64,000 nucleotides of DNA from contig JBMONC010000038.1 in the NCBI GenBank assembly GCA_049324875.1, forward strand, positions 1 to 64,000, written 5' to 3'. Below, one piece after another: positions 8,084-16,532 of the stretch (position 1 is its first letter; every line of letters starts with the position of its first letter). Source of the DNA: JAWLHU01 sp049324875. Lineage in GTDB: Bacteria > Bacillota > Sulfobacillia > Symbiobacteriales > Symbiobacteriaceae. The notes under the pieces were generated by a model. That model saw only the letters and a program-made list of their open reading frames with translations. It did not search any database and was not told the origin of the DNA. The position numbers were made by a program, and so were the translations under genes.

Positions 8084-8983
8084 TTGGACCGTTCACATGC
8101 GGGTGCGCCGCGTAGGCGCCCCAACTACTGGCTCCGCCGGCTGCTCCTGCTGCTGCTCCTGGCGGCTCCCCTCCTCGCCTGGTCCGGGTATGCGCAGGTT
8201 CGGCAGGCGCTGACCGTGAAGGCGGAGGGCAACGCCCCCCGGGTGGAGAGGGCGGAACCCGTCTACCTCCTGCTGCTGGGGGTCGACGAGCGCAAGGATG
8301 ATGTGGGGCGCTCCGACACGGTGATCCTGGTCCGGCTGGGCCGGGCGCCGGAGCAGATCGACGTGGTCTCGATCCCCCGGGATACCCGGATCACCCTGAA
8401 CGGCGGGCGGGCGAAGCTGAATGCCGCCTATCCCGACGGCGGGGCGGAGCGGGTGACCGAGGTGGTGGCGGAGCTGCTGGAGGTGCCCAGGCCCTACTAC
8501 GTCAAGATCAACCTCCAGGCCTTCGAGCAGCTGATCGACCAGCTGGGCGGCGTGGAGATCACGGTGGACCGCAGCTACCACTATGAGGATCCCTATCAGA
8601 ACCTGGTGATCGACATCCCGGAGGGCCGGCAGGTGATGGACGGCCAGACGGCACTCAAGTTCGTACGGCTCCGCTATGACGGGGTCACCAACGACGACAT
8701 CGCCCGGATCGCACGGCAGCAGCAGTTCATGCAGGCGGTCCAGGCCAAGTTTGCGGAACCCTCTTCCTGGCTCCGCATCCCTACGCTGATCGCGACCATG
8801 AAGGAGCAGATCGCCACCGACGTGCCGGAGCAGGATCAGCTGCCCCTGGCACAGGCGCTCTTCGGCGCCCGGCACAGCCTGAACCTGATGACCCTGCCCG
8901 GGCTGCCGGATGACGCCACCGGCGACTGGCTGCTGGACCCGGCCAAGTGGAGTGAGGTGAAGCAGAGATGGAGCCCAGAATGA
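8084..8983 (+). CDS. LytR-CpsA-Psr (LCP) family protein
   Basis: A 299-aa protein with a short cytoplasmic N-terminus, one membrane helix (about residues 18-36, LLLLLLLAAPLLAW) and an extracellular LCP domain: LLLLGVDERKDDVGRSDTVIL, IDVVSIPRDTRI, then ALKFVRLRYDG...DIARIARQQQF. The conserved Arg and Asp residues of the family are present. LCP enzymes attach teichoic-acid-like or other glycopolymers to peptidoglycan. The start is TTG at 8084 behind GGGGAGGT. It overlaps the next gene (mobA) by 16 bp, although the functions are unrelated. Confidence 0.88.
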   Translation: MDRSHAGAPRRRPNYWLRRLLLLLLLAAPLLAWSGYAQVRQALTVKAEGNAPRVERAEPVYLLLLGVDERKDDVGRSDTVILVRLGRAPEQIDVVSIPRDTRITLNGGRAKLNAAYPDGGAERVTEVVAELLEVPRPYYVKINLQAFEQLIDQLGGVEITVDRSYHYEDPYQNLVIDIPEGRQVMDGQTALKFVRLRYDGVTNDDIARIARQQQFMQAVQAKFAEPSSWLRIPTLIATMKEQIATDVPEQDQLPLAQALFGARHSLNLMTLPGLPDDATGDWLLDPAKWSEVKQRWSPE

Positions 8984-9573
8984 AGGCCTGCGGGGTGATC
9001 CTGGCCGGTGGGCAGTCCAGCCGGATGGGACAGAACAAGGCGCTGCTGGAGATCGGGGGGCAGCCCCTGATCCGCCGGCTGGCCGGGCGGATGACGGCCT
9101 GGTTTGAGCAGGTGGTGATCGTCACCAACACCCCCGAGACCTATGCCTTCCTGGGACTGCCCCTGGTGGGCGACCGGGTTCCGGGCCTGGGCCCGCTGGG
9201 GGGTCTGGAGGCCGGCCTCAACGCCAGCCACTACGAGCACGCCTTCTTCTGCGCCGTGGACATGCCCTTCGTGCACCAGGGGCTGGTCCGGCACATGGTC
9301 GCCCTCGCTGCCGGGCACGACATTGTGGTCCCGGTGGTCCGCGGGGAGTTTGAGCCGATGCACGCCGTCTATGGCAGGGGCTGCCTGCCCGCCATCTCGC
9401 AGAACCTCGAGGCGAGGCGCCTCCGGCTGATCTCGATCTTCGACCGGGTCCGCCGGCGGGAGTTGAGCGAGGAGGAGGTCCGCCGCTTTGGGGACCCGGA
9501 CCGGCTCTTCTTCAACTGCAACACCCCGGAGGATCTCGAACAGGCCCGTCGGTGGGCCGAAGAGGAAGGCTGA
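8968..9573 (+). CDS. mobA: molybdenum cofactor guanylyltransferase MobA
   Basis: A 201-aa nucleotidyltransferase that adds GMP to molybdopterin. It shows the N-terminal LAGGQSSRMGQNKALL GTP-binding loop, GLGPLGGLEAGL, CAVDMPFV with the metal-binding Asp, and the C-terminal FNCNTPEDL. The ATG at 8968 has GAGGTGA upstream; an ATG at 8980 giving an ATGA overlap is an alternative. Its presence implies Mo-bis-MGD enzymes elsewhere in the genome. AOR-type tungsten enzymes like the one at 61947 normally do not carry the nucleotide. Confidence 0.9.
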   Translation: MEPRMKACGVILAGGQSSRMGQNKALLEIGGQPLIRRLAGRMTAWFEQVVIVTNTPETYAFLGLPLVGDRVPGLGPLGGLEAGLNASHYEHAFFCAVDMPFVHQGLVRHMVALAAGHDIVVPVVRGEFEPMHAVYGRGCLPAISQNLEARRLRLISIFDRVRRRELSEEEVRRFGDPDRLFFNCNTPEDLEQARRWAEEEG

Positions 9574-9577
9574 TCGC

Positions 9578-11515
9578 ATGCAGAACCAGAAGGCGCTCGG
9601 GATCACCATGCTCACCCTGGCCCTGACCACCGGCGCCGCCATCATGCTGCCGCTGAACTTCCCGCCGCGGGGCATGCCGGTCCTGCCCCCGCTCAGCCAC
9701 GGGGCGACGGCGCTGCTGATCACCTTGCTGGTCTGGGCCACCCAGTCCTGGCGGGTGGCGGTCCGGGGCACCCGCGGCGACATCTCGGTCTCCATGGCCA
9801 TCGACGTTGCGACCATGCTCCTCTTCCACCCCTACATCTCCGCGACCGGTTCCGCGCTGGGAACGGCGCTCTACCACCTCTTCGGCTTCTTCTTCGCCGC
9901 CAGGTGGGCGGGGGGCACGGAGCACCGGCTCAGCCGGGCCCTGGTTCGGGGCGTGATCACCTTTGCCGCGGTCGCCCTGGGGGGCTGGACCTTCCGGGCG
10001 CTCCGGCCCCACGAAGGGCCGCTCCTCTTCTCCGATGACTGGGTGGCGCTCTTTATCGGCATCTCGATCCGGCTGGCGATCCGGATCATCTTCTACCCAC
10101 TGGGGATGGCGGCGCTCCGCCGGGACCCGGTCTGGGAGCACCTGAGGCACGAGTGGGAGCGGCTGCCGCTGGTCCCCTTCCTCATGACCACCACCCTGGG
10201 CGGCACGGCGGCCCTGATCTGGCAGACCCAGCCCGCGGCCATCGTGCTGCTCTTCGGCCCGCTGGTCGCCACCTGGGCCGCCTCCCGGGAGTTTACCCGG
10301 CTGAACGAGCTGCTGGCGACGCTGGAGGATAAGGTGACCGACCGGACCGCCCGGCTGGCCGAGACGGTCTCCGCCCTGGAGCGCCGGCTCGCCGAGTCGG
10401 AGGCGCTGCACGCCGTGGACCAGGCTCAGGTCCAGGCGATCCATCCCGACCAGGTGCTGGCGGTCATCGCCCGGGAATCGGTCCGGGTGACGGGTGGCTC
10501 CTCCGCCCTGGTCACCCTGCTCTCCCCGGACGGCACCCGGCAGTTTGTCCGGGCAACCTACGGCGAGGGGATGGAGAAGCACCAGGGGATGGAGCTGCCC
10601 ATCCAGGGCAACCTGGCGGGGCTGGTGATCCGCACCGGGATGCCCCAGCTCTCCCGGCAGCCCTCCTCCGATCCCCGGCTGAACCAGGACCTGGTCCGGG
10701 CCGGCCGCTGGGAGGATGTGATCGAGGCGCCGATCCGCTCCCGCGACCGGGTGATGGGCGTGCTGGTGGTCGCCAGCGCACAGCCCTACCGGTTTGACGA
10801 GCAGCACCTGCGGCTCCTCACCCTGCTGGCCAACCAGGCCGGCCGGCTGATCGAGAACGCCGAGCTGAACGCCAAGGCCCGGGAGGTGGCCGTGCTGGAG
10901 GAGCGGAACCGGCTGGCCCGGGAGCTGCACGACTCGGTCACCCAGATGCTCTTCGGCCTCACCCTCAACCTGGAGGCGGCAGCCGGGCTGTTTGAGAAGA
11001 AGCCGCAGCGGGCATCGGAGCTGATCACCCGCTCCCAGGAGATGGCGGCGGAGGCGCTGGCCGAGATGCGCTCGCTCATCTTCGAGCTGCGCCCCGCCGC
11101 CCTGCAGGAGAAGGGATTGGCCATGGCGCTCTCCAACCACATCAACCTCTTCCGCCGCCGCCAATCCATCGACGTCTCCCTCACGCTGGAGGGCGAGGAG
11201 CGGCTGCCACCGGAGATCGAGTTCTGTCTCTACCGGGTGGCGCAGGAGGCGCTGAACAACGTGGCGAAGCACGCCCGGGCCAGGAGCGTGGCGGTCCGGT
11301 TGGAGGTGCAGCCCGATGAGGCCCTCCTGGAGGTGCGGGATGATGGGGTGGGCTTCGACCTGACCGGCAAGAGCCACTCCCAGTCCTTCGGCATGATTGG
11401 CATGCATGAGCGGGTCTCCGCCCTGGGGGGCAGCCTTGTGGTGGAGAGCGCCCCCGGAGAGGGAACCACGATCCGAGCGAGAATTCCACTCCAAGCAGGA
11501 GGTGATGTACGATGA
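9578..11515 (+). CDS. NarL-type membrane sensor histidine kinase with GAF domain
   Basis: A 645-aa kinase. Residues about 1-240 carry seven or eight hydrophobic helices forming a membrane sensor. A short coiled coil follows (LEDKVTDRTARLAETVSALERR), then a GAF domain (about 290-430). The HisKA_3 dimerisation region holds the phospho-accepting His in ARELHDSVTQML. The HATPase_c domain shows QEALNNVAKHA, VRDDGVGFD and GMIGMHERVSALGG. The ATG at 9578 follows AGGAAGG; the open frame before it overlaps mobA. The stop overlaps the start of the response regulator (ATGA), so the pair is a two-component system. The stimulus is unknown. Confidence 0.9.
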   Translation: MQNQKALGITMLTLALTTGAAIMLPLNFPPRGMPVLPPLSHGATALLITLLVWATQSWRVAVRGTRGDISVSMAIDVATMLLFHPYISATGSALGTALYHLFGFFFAARWAGGTEHRLSRALVRGVITFAAVALGGWTFRALRPHEGPLLFSDDWVALFIGISIRLAIRIIFYPLGMAALRRDPVWEHLRHEWERLPLVPFLMTTTLGGTAALIWQTQPAAIVLLFGPLVATWAASREFTRLNELLATLEDKVTDRTARLAETVSALERRLAESEALHAVDQAQVQAIHPDQVLAVIARESVRVTGGSSALVTLLSPDGTRQFVRATYGEGMEKHQGMELPIQGNLAGLVIRTGMPQLSRQPSSDPRLNQDLVRAGRWEDVIEAPIRSRDRVMGVLVVASAQPYRFDEQHLRLLTLLANQAGRLIENAELNAKAREVAVLEERNRLARELHDSVTQMLFGLTLNLEAAAGLFEKKPQRASELITRSQEMAAEALAEMRSLIFELRPAALQEKGLAMALSNHINLFRRRQSIDVSLTLEGEERLPPEIEFCLYRVAQEALNNVAKHARARSVAVRLEVQPDEALLEVRDDGVGFDLTGKSHSQSFGMIGMHERVSALGGSLVVESAPGEGTTIRARIPLQAGGDVR

Positions 11516-12144
11516 GCCCGATTCGGGTCCTGATCTGTGACGACCACTTTATGGTTCGGCAGGGGCTCAGCACCTATTTCGATCTTCAGGAGGACTTCCA
11601 GGTGGTCGGGGAGGCCTCCAATGGGAGACAGGCCGTGGAGATGGCCCGGGCAAAGCGGCCGGACGTGGTGCTGATGGACCTGTTCATGCCCGAGCTTGAC
11701 GGTCTGAGCGCACTCCGTGAGCTGAAGGGCAGCAGCGTCCGGGTAATCATCCTGACCTCCTTCCTGGATGCCGAGAAGGCGATGGCCTGTATCGAGGAGG
11801 GGGCGATGGGCTTCCTCACCAAGGACATCCAGCCCGCCGATCTGGTGGACGCCATCCGGGCGGTCCACCGGGGCGAGCCGCGCCTCCACCCCGAGGTGAT
11901 GAAGCGGCTGATGGTCCGTACAGTGCACCCGCACCAGCCGCACGGCAAGGAGCTGCTCACCCCGCGGGAGCTCGACGTGCTCCGGGCCCTGGCGCAGGGG
12001 CTGACCAACCGGGAGATCGCCGAGAAGCTGATCATCAGCGAGACGACGGTCAAGACCCACATCTCTTCGATCCTGAGCAAGCTGCAGTTGACCGACCGGA
12101 CCCAGGCGGCGCTCTGGGCGGTGCGGGAGAAGCTCCTGGAATAG
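11512..12144 (+). CDS. NarL/FixJ-family response regulator
   Basis: A 210-aa regulator: a receiver domain with acidic residues Asp10-Asp11 and phospho-acceptor Asp56 (VLMDLFMP), Thr in IILTSF and Lys in LTKDIQP, then a LuxR-type HTH (LTPRELDVLRALAQG; TNREIAEKLIISETTVKTHIS). Translationally coupled to the kinase at 9578. Targets are not evident. The duplicated opp operons downstream are the nearest candidates but are separated by a terminator-like hairpin. Confidence 0.93.
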   Translation: MSPIRVLICDDHFMVRQGLSTYFDLQEDFQVVGEASNGRQAVEMARAKRPDVVLMDLFMPELDGLSALRELKGSSVRVIILTSFLDAEKAMACIEEGAMGFLTKDIQPADLVDAIRAVHRGEPRLHPEVMKRLMVRTVHPHQPHGKELLTPRELDVLRALAQGLTNREIAEKLIISETTVKTHISSILSKLQLTDRTQAALWAVREKLLE

Positions 12145-12502
12145 GCGATCTCCTCCTTTCGGAGGAGGGGTCCTCCTCAGGGCGAAGGAGGCGAAAACCC
12201 TTCCGCCTGCGGATGTGAAAGTGGTCACGTTCACGGTATGATTCGGATGTAACCAGTTTTCCCCCCTTCCCCCATGTGAGGAAGAGAGCACGCTTTGCGG
12301 GAGGCGTGCTCTCTTCGTTTCTGCCCGGCCGCTCCGTGCGGCTGGGCTCTTTCATTGTAAGGTGAGGATTTCTACAATATGGATTGTCTAGGATTTTTAT
12401 TTTACCATCTCAATTTATTGCAGGAAGCGGCTGTCGGTCTGCCGTATCCTACTCTCCCGGACCATGTAACACCGTTGTAACAGAGCGATAGGGGGGCGAC
12501 TG
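12145..12502 (+). other. intergenic region upstream of opp copy 1
   Basis: A 358-bp region without a convincing gene. It holds a CTCCTCC/GGAGGAG hairpin soon after the regulator stop, the conserved leader element 12211-12316, and a second GC hairpin at about 12323-12348. It also holds a candidate promoter with TACAAT at 12373-12378 and a weak TTTCAT at 12350-12355 (17 bp). From 12360 to 12420 the DNA is unusually AT-rich for this genome. Minus-strand ORFs here look like by-products. Confidence 0.6.
12211..12316 (+). promoter_or_regulatory. conserved leader element, copy 1, with terminator-like hairpin
   Basis: Shares blocks with 16228-16333: GGATGTG, GTATGATTC, GATGT(A/G)ACCA, a C-rich run CCCCCTTCCCCC, ATGTGAGG and GCTTTGCGGGAGGCG. 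It ends in a perfect 13-bp stem, 12281-12293 pairing with 12304-12316, around the 10-nt loop TTTGCGGGAG. The copy 2 stem has a different sequence but pairs equally well around the same loop. It lies 187 bp before oppB. An attenuator or riboswitch-like leader is inferred; a plain terminator of the regulator gene is the alternative. Confidence 0.6.
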
Positions 12503-13453
12503 ATGGTTTCCTATCTCGTCAAGCGGTTGCTGGTTGCCTTGCCCGTCCTCCTGGGGGTGACCGTGATCACCTTCACCATCATCAACCTGGCACCGGGCGA
12601 TGTGGTCGATCTGCTGGTAGACCCGAACGTCTCGGTCGCTGACCGGGAGGCGATGCGGGAACGGCTCGGTCTGAACGACCCGATGCCTGTCCAGTACGCC
12701 AAGTGGCTGACGCAGACCCTCCAGGGGAACCTCGGGTACTCCTACCTGAACGGTCAGGCGGTCGCCGACCGGATCGGGGAGCGCATAGGCCCCACGCTGA
12801 CCCTCAGCCTCTTCTCCCTGCTGATCGCCTACCTGATTGCGATTCCCGTGGGCGTGATCTCGGCCACCCGGCAGTACTCGCTGATCGACTATGTCAGCTC
12901 GATCTTCGCCCTGATCGGCGTCTCCATCCCGAACTTCTTCCTGGGCATCGGCCTGATCTACCTCTTCGCCCTCAAGCTGAAGGTGCTGCCGGTGAGCGGC
13001 ATGTACACGCTGGGTGGCCAGAACGACCTGATCGACCTGATCCAGCACATGATCCTGCCGGCGCTGGTCCTGGGCACCGGCAGCGTGGGGCAGGTGACCC
13101 GCTTCACCCGGTCCGCCATGCTCGATGTGGTCCGGCAGGACTTCATCCGCACGGCGCGGGCCAAGGGGGTCAGCCAGGCGCTGGTGACCTACAAGCACGC
13201 CCTGCGCAACGCCCTGATCCCGGTGATCACCCTGCTGGGGCTGCAGATCCCCAACCTGCTGGGCGGGGCGATCATCACCGAGCAGATCTTCTCCTGGCCG
13301 GGCATGGGCCGGCTGACCATCGAGGCGATCTCCAGCCGGGACTACCCGGTGCTGATGGGGCTGAACCTGATGGCCGCCATCCTGGTCGTGATCGGCGGTC
13401 TCCTCTCCGACCTGCTCTACTCGATCACCGATCCCCGGATCCGTTACAGCTAG
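12503..13453 (+). CDS. oligopeptide/dipeptide ABC transporter permease (OppB/DppB), copy 1
   Basis: A 316-aa permease with six membrane helices. The N-terminus is typical of OppB (LVKRLLVALPVLLGVTVITF; LAPGDVVDLL), and the EAA loop that contacts the ATPase is RTARAKGVSQALVTYKHALRNALIP. The C-terminus is ISSRDYPVLMGLNL. It forms the pore with the OppC at 13473. The product is closely similar to that of the gene at 16533, of the same length. No ATPase gene is in the operon, so OppD/F must come from elsewhere. Confidence 0.93.
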   Translation: MVSYLVKRLLVALPVLLGVTVITFTIINLAPGDVVDLLVDPNVSVADREAMRERLGLNDPMPVQYAKWLTQTLQGNLGYSYLNGQAVADRIGERIGPTLTLSLFSLLIAYLIAIPVGVISATRQYSLIDYVSSIFALIGVSIPNFFLGIGLIYLFALKLKVLPVSGMYTLGGQNDLIDLIQHMILPALVLGTGSVGQVTRFTRSAMLDVVRQDFIRTARAKGVSQALVTYKHALRNALIPVITLLGLQIPNLLGGAIITEQIFSWPGMGRLTIEAISSRDYPVLMGLNLMAAILVVIGGLLSDLLYSITDPRIRYS

Positions 13454-13472
13454 AAGGCAAGGAGGTTCTCCG

Positions 13473-14366
13473 ATGAGCGCTCCCCTGAAGGCGGTCAAGC
13501 CCGCGGCAGCCAAGGAGGCCCCGGCCGAGCGGTCCAATCCGGTGGTACGGCGCTTCCTCCGACACAAGCTGGCGGTGATCGGCCTGGCGATCCTCTCCGC
13601 CCTCGTTCTCATGGCGATCTTCGCCCCGCAGCTCGCCCCCCACGATCCCAACGCCATCATGGTCACCTATGTGGAGAAGCCCTCCCCGGAGCACCTCCTC
13701 GGGCTGGACCAGGTGGGGCGCGACATCCTCTCCCGGGTGATCCACGCCTCCCGCATCTCCCTTTCGGTCGGTGTGGTGGCGGTCTCCATCTACGTCGCCA
13801 TCGGCACGGTGCTGGGCAGCATCGCCGGCTTCTACGGCGGCAAGATCGACATCGCCCTGACCCGCCTGGCCGACATGTTCCTCTCCTTCCCGCAGATCAT
13901 GCTGATCCTGGTGATCGTCTCCATGGTGGGTCCCTCGATCTGGAACATCATGGTGGTGCTCGGCCTGCTGGGCTGGCCACCGATCTTCCGGATCGTCCGG
14001 GGCCAGTTCCTCTCCCTCCGGGAGCAGGACTTCGTCCAGGCGGGCCGGGCCATGGGCGCCCGGGACGCCCGGCTGATCTTCCGGCACATCCTCCCCAACT
14101 CGATGGGGCCGATCCTGGTCTCGGCCACCTTCGGCACGGCGACCGCCATCCTGACCGAGGCCTCCCTCTCCTTCCTGGGCCTCGGCGTCCAGCCCCCGCA
14201 GGCCTCCTGGGGCAACCTGCTGATTGACGCTCAGTCCATCACCGTGATCGAGTCGATGCCCTGGCTCTGGGTGCCTCCCGGAGCGATGATCTTCCTCTCC
14301 GTCCTCGCTATCAACTTCGTCGGTGACGGCCTGCGCGATGCGCTGGATCCCCGGCTGAAGCGATAG
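13473..14366 (+). CDS. oligopeptide/dipeptide ABC transporter permease (OppC/DppC), copy 1
   Basis: A 297-aa permease. After a charged tail (NPVVRRFLRHKLAVIGLAIL) come the OppC N-terminal helix, HLLGLDQVGRDILSRVIHASRISL and the EAA loop QAGRAMGARDARLIFRHILPNS. The C-terminus is WLWVPPGAMIFLSVLAINFVGDGLRDALDPRL. An AAGGAGG site precedes the ATG, 19 bp after oppB. Partner of OppB at 12503 and of the binding protein that follows. Confidence 0.93.
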   Translation: MSAPLKAVKPAAAKEAPAERSNPVVRRFLRHKLAVIGLAILSALVLMAIFAPQLAPHDPNAIMVTYVEKPSPEHLLGLDQVGRDILSRVIHASRISLSVGVVAVSIYVAIGTVLGSIAGFYGGKIDIALTRLADMFLSFPQIMLILVIVSMVGPSIWNIMVVLGLLGWPPIFRIVRGQFLSLREQDFVQAGRAMGARDARLIFRHILPNSMGPILVSATFGTATAILTEASLSFLGLGVQPPQASWGNLLIDAQSITVIESMPWLWVPPGAMIFLSVLAINFVGDGLRDALDPRLKR

Positions 14367-14433
14367 ATACCGTCCCGGGGCCCACCGTCTCACCACGCAT
14401 CGGAGCACACAACGAGAAGAGGGGTTGACGCAG

Positions 14434-16098
14434 ATGTCTCGCACCAAGTTTGCCTGGATGGCCCTGCTCCTGGCGCTCACAATGCTCGCCAGCGCCTGCA
14501 GCGGCAGCGGCTCCAAGGCGCCTGCCACCAAGGAACCGGCCCCGACCCAGAAGGAAGAGCCCAAGCCCTCCGGCCCGAAGGTCCTGACCATTGGCATGTG
14601 GTCCTCGCCCGACTCCTTCCACCCGATTACCAACAAGACGTCCTACGGTTCCCTGGTGCTCTCGCTGATCTACCCCAGCCTTGTCGCCATGAACGACAAG
14701 CTCGCCTACGAGGGCCGGCTGGCTGAGAGCTTCACCATGAACAAGGAGCAGACCGTCTTCACCTTCAAGCTGAACAAGAACGCCAAGTGGACCGATGGCA
14801 AGCCGATCACGGCGGAGGATGTGGCCTACACCTACCAGGTGATCGCCCACCCCGACACCCCGACCTCCCGCCGCTCCCTGATCGATACCATCAAGGGGCT
14901 GGATGCCAACGGCGTCTCCGCGACCAAGGACTTCAACGTCTCGGGCATCAAGGTGGTCGACCCGCAGACCATCGAGTTCACCACCAAGGCGCCGGTCGAC
15001 GCGGACGCCTTCATGGAGAAGGTGGCTGCCGGCATCTTCATCATGCCGAAGCACGTGCTGGAGCCGGCGGTCAAGGCCTACCTGAAGGGCCTCGACAAGG
15101 CCGAGCACGTCCTGAAGCCCACCGTCTTCGGCGGCCCCTTCAAGCTGGTGGAGTTCAAGCAGGACTCCCATGTGGAGCTGGCCCCGAACCCGGACTACTT
15201 CCTGGGCAAGCCCAAGCTGGACAAGCTCTTCTACAAGATCGTCGGCCAGGCCACCATCGCCGCCGCCGTCCAGTCCGGCGAGATCGACCTCGTCTCCGGC
15301 TCCGGCACCGGTGAGATCCCCATCACCGACTGGGAGAAGGTCTCCACCCTCCCGAACGTGACCCCGGTCACCTATGTGGCTCCCTCCTACCAGTACCTGG
15401 ACTTCAACACCTCCACCCCCGAGTTCAGCAACCCGAAGGTGCGTCAGGCCTTCGCCCACGCCATCAACCGGAAGCTGATCGTCGACCGGCTGCTGAAGGG
15501 TCAGGGCGAGGTGATCAACACCCCGATCAACTCCGCCAACAAGTACTTCGTCAAGGACCTGCAGTCCAAGCTGCAGTACGACAAGGAGCTGGCCAAGAAG
15601 ATGCTGACCGAGGCCGGCTGGGACTTCAGCAAGGAGATCACCCTGCTGACCCCCACCGGCAACAAGGTCCGGGAGCAGTCCGGTGACATCATCCAGGCCA
15701 ACCTGCAGGAGATCGGCGTGAAGGTCAAGATCGAGAAGGTCGACTTCCCGACCCGCCAGGCCCGCTCCAAGGCCGGTGAGTGGCAGTTCTCCCTGGTCGG
15801 CTTCTCCTCCACCTTTGACCCCGACTTCTCCTCGCAGGTCGCCACCGGCTCTGCCTTCAACGACCGGAAGTACTCCAACAGCAAGATGGACGAGATGCTG
15901 GCCCAGGGCAAGCTGAAGGTGCAGTTCGCCGAGAAGCAGGCCCACTACACCGCCCTGCAGCAGTACTTCGTGGAGGAGCTGCCGCTGCTGCCGCTCTACT
16001 CGGTCAACGCCCTGACCGTGGTCAACAAGCGGGTGATCGCGGCGAAGCCGGGCCCCAACGGCCTCACCTGGAATGCCCACCTCTGGGATGTGAAGTAA
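14434..16098 (+). CDS. peptide ABC transporter substrate-binding lipoprotein (OppA/DppA, SBP family 5), copy 1
   Basis: A 554-aa extracellular lipoprotein: signal peptide ending LASAC, a Ser/Gly/Pro/Glu-rich linker, then SBP_bac_5 with TKNAKWTDGKPITAEDVAYTY-like features, GPFKLVEFK, PNPDYFLGKPKLDKL, VRQAFAHAINRKLIV and a C-terminus ELPLLPLYS. ATG 14434 is preferred over TTG 14425 because AGAGGGG is better spaced. Very similar throughout to the product of 18465. The ligand cannot be told from sequence. Confidence 0.92.
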   Translation: MSRTKFAWMALLLALTMLASACSGSGSKAPATKEPAPTQKEEPKPSGPKVLTIGMWSSPDSFHPITNKTSYGSLVLSLIYPSLVAMNDKLAYEGRLAESFTMNKEQTVFTFKLNKNAKWTDGKPITAEDVAYTYQVIAHPDTPTSRRSLIDTIKGLDANGVSATKDFNVSGIKVVDPQTIEFTTKAPVDADAFMEKVAAGIFIMPKHVLEPAVKAYLKGLDKAEHVLKPTVFGGPFKLVEFKQDSHVELAPNPDYFLGKPKLDKLFYKIVGQATIAAAVQSGEIDLVSGSGTGEIPITDWEKVSTLPNVTPVTYVAPSYQYLDFNTSTPEFSNPKVRQAFAHAINRKLIVDRLLKGQGEVINTPINSANKYFVKDLQSKLQYDKELAKKMLTEAGWDFSKEITLLTPTGNKVREQSGDIIQANLQEIGVKVKIEKVDFPTRQARSKAGEWQFSLVGFSSTFDPDFSSQVATGSAFNDRKYSNSKMDEMLAQGKLKVQFAEKQAHYTALQQYFVEELPLLPLYSVNALTVVNKRVIAAKPGPNGLTWNAHLWDVK

Positions 16099-16114
16099 CC
16101 GGATCCGAATACAG

Positions 16115-16144
16115 CGGGGGAGCCACTCGGCTCCCCCGTTTTTT
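16115..16144 (+). terminator. Rho-independent terminator after opp copy 1
   Basis: CGGGGGAGCC and GGCTCCCCCG pair around ACTC, followed by TTTTTT. A textbook intrinsic terminator 16 bp after the oppA stop, which separates the two opp units transcriptionally. Confidence 0.93.
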
Positions 16145-16227
16145 CAGGTAGGGTCGGGCCGCCCTCTCCTCCCTCCGGAGGAGTCCGCCGTCGGATGAGG
16201 GATGTACCCACAAACCGTTCCCGCGCA

Positions 16228-16333
16228 GGATGTGGCAGGCTGGTCGAATCCTGTATGATTCAGATGTGACCACGATTATCCCCCTTCCCCCCATGTGAGG
16301 GAAAAAGGACGCTTTGCGGGAGGCGTCCTTTTT
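16228..16333 (+). promoter_or_regulatory. conserved leader element, copy 2, with terminator-like hairpin
   Basis: Second copy of the leader described at 12211. Its terminal stem is AAAAAGGACGC (16302-16312) with GCGTCCTTTTT (16323-16333) around the identical loop TTTGCGGGAG, then CTCTT. The previous operon already has its own terminator at 16115. This hairpin therefore more likely belongs to the leader of the downstream opp copy 2, which starts 200 bp later. No known riboswitch class was recognised. Confidence 0.62.
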
Positions 16334-16438
16334 CTCTTATCCCCGCGGATTTCGGGGGAGGGCGAAAGCGCTCGCCGAGGCATCCGCGGCAAATCCCATG
16401 CATAACCTACGCTACACGGATAATATAGGACGTGAAGC

Positions 16439-16458
16439 GTTTAGGAAAAGTTTAGGAA
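16439..16458 (+). promoter_or_regulatory. direct repeat GTTTAGGAA x2, possible regulator site
   Basis: Two exact copies of GTTTAGGAA at 16439 and 16450, 11 bp apart (one helical turn), flanked by GC just before and ACGC just after. They sit about 75 bp upstream of oppB copy 2. Such helically phased direct repeats are typical of response-regulator sites, but no regulator is identified. Confidence 0.35.
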
Positions 16459-16532
16459 TACGCCAGTGACAGAAGCGAACGGTTAATGGTTAGAAGTCAT
16501 CATATCAAACGAATTCATAGAGGGGGGAAAAG

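Larger units (their letters stand above)
16099..16532 (+). other. intergenic region between the two opp units
   Basis: A 434-bp region without a gene. It contains the terminator of opp copy 1 (16115), the second copy of the conserved leader (16228-16333), and a larger inverted structure in which CCGCGGAT near 16345 can pair with ATCCGCGG near 16382. It also holds a TAATAT hexamer (16420s) and two direct copies of GTTTAGGAA at 16439 and 16450. The last 100 bp are AT-rich. Confidence 0.6.

Noticed and set aside
9512..11494. 660-codon minus-strand ORF
   Set aside because: Antisense shadow of the sensor kinase; no ribosome-binding site or recognisable domain.
12145..12502. T-box or a known riboswitch in the opp leaders
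   Set aside because: No AGGGTGGNACCGCG T-box sequence and no core of any riboswitch class I can recall; left as an unclassified leader.
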